Part shown: positions 23,591 to 26,113 of the stretch, piece after piece
Layout: every line of letters begins with the position of its first letter
Position numbering within the stretch: the first letter of the stretch is position 1
Assembly (NCBI GenBank): GCA_964604135.1
Contig: CAZRXU010000025.1
Coordinates: forward strand, 1-26,113
Source of the DNA: Sabulitectum sp964604135
GTDB lineage: Bacteria; Fermentibacterota; Fermentibacteria; Fermentibacterales; JCC-6
Length of the DNA: 26,113 nt
Reading direction: 5' to 3'
Made by a program: the position numbers and the translations under genes
The notes under the pieces: generated by a model
Databases searched by the model: none
What the model saw: the letters and a program-made list of their open reading frames with translations, nothing else
What the model was told of the DNA's origin: nothing

Positions 23591-24402
23591 TTCGGGGAAT
23601 TCATGTATCCACCGCTGGAGGGATTGATAAGGCTCCTCAAAAGCTTAAAGAGTTTGGCTTGAGTGCAGGGCAGATTTTTACCGCAAATCAAAGAAGATGG
23701 AACAACAAAGAAATTCCAGCATCTGTAGCTGATGCGTTTAGAGAGGTTTCAGAACGACTGGCAATTGTTTCACATGCCTCATACCTGATTAACTTTGCGT
23801 CGGCAAATCCTGATGTAGTGAAGAAGTCCAGGGTTGCACTGGTTGAGGAGTTGAACAGATGCAGAGTTCTGGGTATCAGGTTTCTTGTGATGCACCCTGG
23901 AGCACATCAGAAGGCAGGGCTTGACAAGGGTATAGAGATGATCTCATCAGCTTTGAAGGAACTTCTGCCGTCTGTCGAGGAAGGGCCTGTACTGCTTCTT
24001 GAGAACACAGCAGGCGCGGGTACTACCATCGGGTGCAGAATAGAGGAACTTGCTGCAATCAGGGATAGCTCCGGCGTTCCGGATTTGATAGGATACTGCA
24101 TTGATACAGCACACGCACACGGTGCAGGGTACAGAATAAACACCTCATCCGAGGCACTATCTTTTGTAGACACACTGGAAAGAACACTCGGGCTGGAAAA
24201 CATCGGAGCGTTTCATCTCAACGATTCCAAAGTAGAGTGTGACAGCAGACGCGACAGGCACGAGCATTTTGGGCAGGGGATGATAGGTCTGGAAGGGCTT
24301 AATCTGCTTTTCCAGTCACCGGTTTTTGATGAAGTGCCGGGAATAGCTGAAACCCCTGGTACTGATGGCGACAGGGCGCAGGATATTCTGAAGCTTGGTT
24401 GA
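23587..24402 (+). CDS. nfo: Endonuclease IV (AP endonuclease)
   Basis: A 271-residue TIM-barrel AP endonuclease, close to the usual 280. All nine metal ligands known from E. coli Nfo can be placed: His63 (VSHASY), His103 (MHPGA), Glu139 (LLENTAG), Asp173 and His176 (CIDTAHAHGAG), His210 (FHLNDSK), Asp223 and His225 (RDRHEHFGQG), and Glu255 (GIAETPGT). It therefore should cut DNA 5' of abasic sites using a tri-zinc centre in base-excision repair. The ATG overlaps the stop of the pyruvyl-transferase-like gene by four bases, so it is translated as part of the Lon-like operon; that partnership is unusual and may be only shared transcription. The start matches the family N-terminus (GIHVSTAGG). 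Confidence 0.95.
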   Translation: MIRGIHVSTAGGIDKAPQKLKEFGLSAGQIFTANQRRWNNKEIPASVADAFREVSERLAIVSHASYLINFASANPDVVKKSRVALVEELNRCRVLGIRFLVMHPGAHQKAGLDKGIEMISSALKELLPSVEEGPVLLLENTAGAGTTIGCRIEELAAIRDSSGVPDLIGYCIDTAHAHGAGYRINTSSEALSFVDTLERTLGLENIGAFHLNDSKVECDSRRDRHEHFGQGMIGLEGLNLLFQSPVFDEVPGIAETPGTDGDRAQDILKLG

Positions 24403-24434
24403 TTCAGCAACTGTAACAGATGAAAGGAAATGAA

Positions 24435-25622
24435 ATGAAAACACTGGCAGTAATTGGGTTGCTCCTGCTTTTGTTCGCCTGTGGCGAGCCAGCGGAGGTC
24501 GCCAATGATAGTGATGGTGCAGAGGTAATTACAGGGGATATCACTGCAGATCCTGTGGCAATTCTTACAGCGGCAACCGATGCCGTACTTGGAGTTGAAG
24601 CGGTGTCGTACACTGCAACCCTTGAGGGATACTATGTAGACGGTGATACAATAGATATTGCTGTTTCCAGTGTGGTGGTTCTTCAGAAAGGTGAAACGGT
24701 TGATGAATCTGATGTTTATGCTGATTACAGCATGACAGCAGGGGAAGAGACAACTTCAGGCATAGTGGCGTCTAACGGCACCGATGCATACTTCATAGAC
24801 AATACCAATGCAGAGTTCAGCCATGGAAAAATTGCCGACGGAGCCTCCCGTCTTGTACAGAATGCCCCTCGGGGAATAGTAATGGTGGAGTATCTGATAC
24901 CTGATGAGCCATACGGCGCTGAGTTGAGCGCAGCGGGCTACGAAATACTGGAGCAGGAGACCATAGACGGTCATCTATGTCATGTGGTGGAAGTGCATAT
25001 GCCGCCTTTCACCTCCACATGGTGGATAGATGCGGAATCTTATCTTCCCAGGGCTAACAAAATAAATGTATCGAGTCCTGAAGGTTCAGGAATGGAATTC
25101 ACGGTTACGCTTACAGATCTTGATGTGGATGTTCAGCCGGAACCATATCAGTTTCAATTGCAGTGCCCGGAAGGTTTCAACAGCAGCGAATATATAGGAG
25201 CTGTTTCTGTTGGCTCCGCAGCTCCGTTGTGGACTCTCCCAACACCTGACGGAGGAACTCTTTCTCTTGAAGACCTTCGCGGAAAAGTAGTTATCTTGGA
25301 CTTCTGGGCAACATGGTGCGGCCCCTGCCGCCAGGTAATGCCCAATCTTCAGGCTATTCATGAATCACATGGCGACGAGCTGGTTGTTATAGGAGTGAAT
25401 ACCTGGGAAGATGCCGACCCCGTGGCCTTCATGGAAGAAAACGGTTACACATACCAGATTGTTCTTGAGGGTGATGAAGTTGCTCTGCAGTACTTTGTGG
25501 AAGGCATTCCAACTTTCTATGTAATTGATCAGGATGGAAATGTTGCTTTTCATGCAGTGGGGTCTGACCCTGCCAACGAAGATGCTCTCAGCGAAGCTCT
25601 TGCAGCGTTGCTGGGCGAGTAG
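24435..25622 (+). CDS. Lipoprotein with C-terminal TlpA-like thioredoxin domain
   Basis: A 395-residue lipoprotein. The signal ends in the lipobox LFAC with Cys16, then a short acidic linker. Residues about 40-255 look like a LolA/DUF2092-type beta sheet domain seen before thioredoxin modules in other envelope proteins (ADYSMTAGEE, WWIDAESYLPRANKI). Residues about 262-395 are a TlpA/ResA-type thioredoxin: LRGKVVILDFWATWCGPC with Cys295 and Cys298, and cis-Pro359 in VEGIPTFYV. Likely role: thiol-disulfide reduction at the outer face of the membrane, possibly for cytochrome or envelope protein maturation; the partner is not visible. ATG 24435 follows AAAGGA at 6 nt spacing; an ATG at 24420 is in phase but poorly served. 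It is 32 nt behind nfo, so it may be co-transcribed, and a strong hairpin follows. Confidence 0.88.
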   Translation: MKTLAVIGLLLLLFACGEPAEVANDSDGAEVITGDITADPVAILTAATDAVLGVEAVSYTATLEGYYVDGDTIDIAVSSVVVLQKGETVDESDVYADYSMTAGEETTSGIVASNGTDAYFIDNTNAEFSHGKIADGASRLVQNAPRGIVMVEYLIPDEPYGAELSAAGYEILEQETIDGHLCHVVEVHMPPFTSTWWIDAESYLPRANKINVSSPEGSGMEFTVTLTDLDVDVQPEPYQFQLQCPEGFNSSEYIGAVSVGSAAPLWTLPTPDGGTLSLEDLRGKVVILDFWATWCGPCRQVMPNLQAIHESHGDELVVIGVNTWEDADPVAFMEENGYTYQIVLEGDEVALQYFVEGIPTFYVIDQDGNVAFHAVGSDPANEDALSEALAALLGE

Positions 25623-25636
25623 ATTTACATGCAGTA

Positions 25637-25659
25637 GAGGCCGGAGCAACTCCGGCCTC
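25637..25659 (+). terminator. Strong hairpin ending the TlpA-like gene
   Basis: A perfect 10-bp stem GAGGCCGGAG/CTCCGGCCTC (25637-25646 with 25650-25659) closed by CAA, starting 15 nt after the stop codon. It is very stable and GC-rich but has no T-tract behind it (followed by CACCAATCTG). It probably ends or protects the transcript. Confidence 0.65.
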
Positions 25660-25684
25660 CACCAATCTGTTGAAGGGATTATTG

Positions 25685-26113
25685 ATGAGAACTGTTGTCA
25701 CGGTGCTTCTTGTTGTCTTCGTTGTATATGCCTCTCCTGAAGAAGATATGAGCAGGGTGATTGATGCGTTGTACCGTGCAGATGGAGAAACCATTCTGAA
25801 CTATCTTTCAGTCGAGAACCAGGAAGCTCTTGCAACAGTTATCTCCATGGTGAGGCTTGTACCGGGCCAGATATCGGAACAGCTTCGTGAACAGCTCGAT
25901 GTTCAGCTCAGTCCGGGGGAGGTGGCGTCTCTTACCGGGGAAGAACTGATATCAGTAATCGTTGATTCCCCTTTTTTCAGAGGGGAAATTCCTCCTTCGA
26001 GGGATATGATCAGCTGCAACAGCCATACCATGCACGGAGATACAGCGTATGCGTTTATCTCCATAGTAAACGAAGATTCTGTGTACAGCTACCCCATGGT
26101 GCTGCAGGATGGT
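25685..26113 (+). CDS. N-terminal part of an exported protein, cut by the window end
   Basis: An open frame of 143 codons from ATG 25685 to the last base; the gene continues outside. AAGGGA lies about 7 nt upstream. The first 17 residues (MRTVVTVLLVVFVVYAS) are a signal peptide. The rest is acidic and helical at first (EEDMSRVIDALYRADGETIL) and then mixed, with LVPGQISEQLREQLDVQ and a possible beta part (AYAFISIVNED). I do not recognise a family. Start is inferred from the ribosome binding site and the signal peptide. It comes after the hairpin of the TlpA-like gene, so it is probably a separate transcript or attenuated read-through. Confidence 0.7.
   Translation, partial: MRTVVTVLLVVFVVYASPEEDMSRVIDALYRADGETILNYLSVENQEALATVISMVRLVPGQISEQLREQLDVQLSPGEVASLTGEELISVIVDSPFFRGEIPPSRDMISCNSHTMHGDTAYAFISIVNEDSVYSYPMVLQDG

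Noticed and set aside
1..26113. CRISPR array, tRNA, rRNA or complete insertion sequence
   Set aside because: Reading both strands gave no spaced direct repeats, cloverleaf-like stretch, rRNA core motif or transposase with terminal repeats.

Overview
The window looks like a chromosomal segment of a bacterium with an outer membrane, of moderate GC content. The best clue to its origin is a gingipain-type C25 peptidase with a C-terminal type IX secretion (Por) sorting domain. Together with a Lon-like protease, NHL-type lipoproteins and a TlpA-like lipoprotein, it points to the FCB group (Bacteroidota/Fibrobacterota/Fermentibacteria-like lineages). This is inference from protein content; there is no rRNA or other phylogenetic marker here. 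Stop codons are standard (TAA, TAG and TGA all end intact genes).

Layout. 1-950: a decayed nucleotidyltransferase with a small overlapping partner ORF, then a stretch with no recognisable gene. 951-7155 (minus): two secreted peptidases, the C25 gingipain-like protein and an S9 prolyl-oligopeptidase/glutamyl-endopeptidase-like enzyme. 7367-10171 (plus): a divergent DnaE/ImuC-like polymerase whose PHP domain has lost its metal ligands. A palindrome resembling a LexA/DinR box sits inside its putative promoter. 10172-10984 (minus): an MscS channel whose stop codon abuts the polymerase stop. 11053-11460: a broken coding fragment, perhaps from a mobile element. 11503-13218 (plus): a beta-propeller lipoprotein and a small secreted protein. 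13368-15059 (minus): an ABC exporter. 15479-18435 (plus): a magnesium/cobalt-chelatase-type I + D pair without an H subunit. 18614-19915: an AAA_14/DUF4143 ATPase. 20049-24402: a tight operon of Lon-like protease, polysaccharide pyruvyl transferase family protein (apparently starting at CTG) and endonuclease IV. 24435-25622: a TlpA-type thioredoxin lipoprotein closed by a strong hairpin. 25685-end: the start of another exported protein.

How the genes relate. Most of the region is cell-envelope and secretion biology (peptidases, lipoproteins, channel, exporter) mixed with DNA repair (putative SOS-controlled polymerase, endonuclease IV) and an AAA+ metal-chelatase motor pair. Two secreted-protein genes far apart (C25 and the small secreted protein) share almost the same 14-bp AT-rich palindrome just upstream of their starts, which may mark a common regulator. 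I saw no CRISPR array, tRNA, rRNA or intact insertion sequence.
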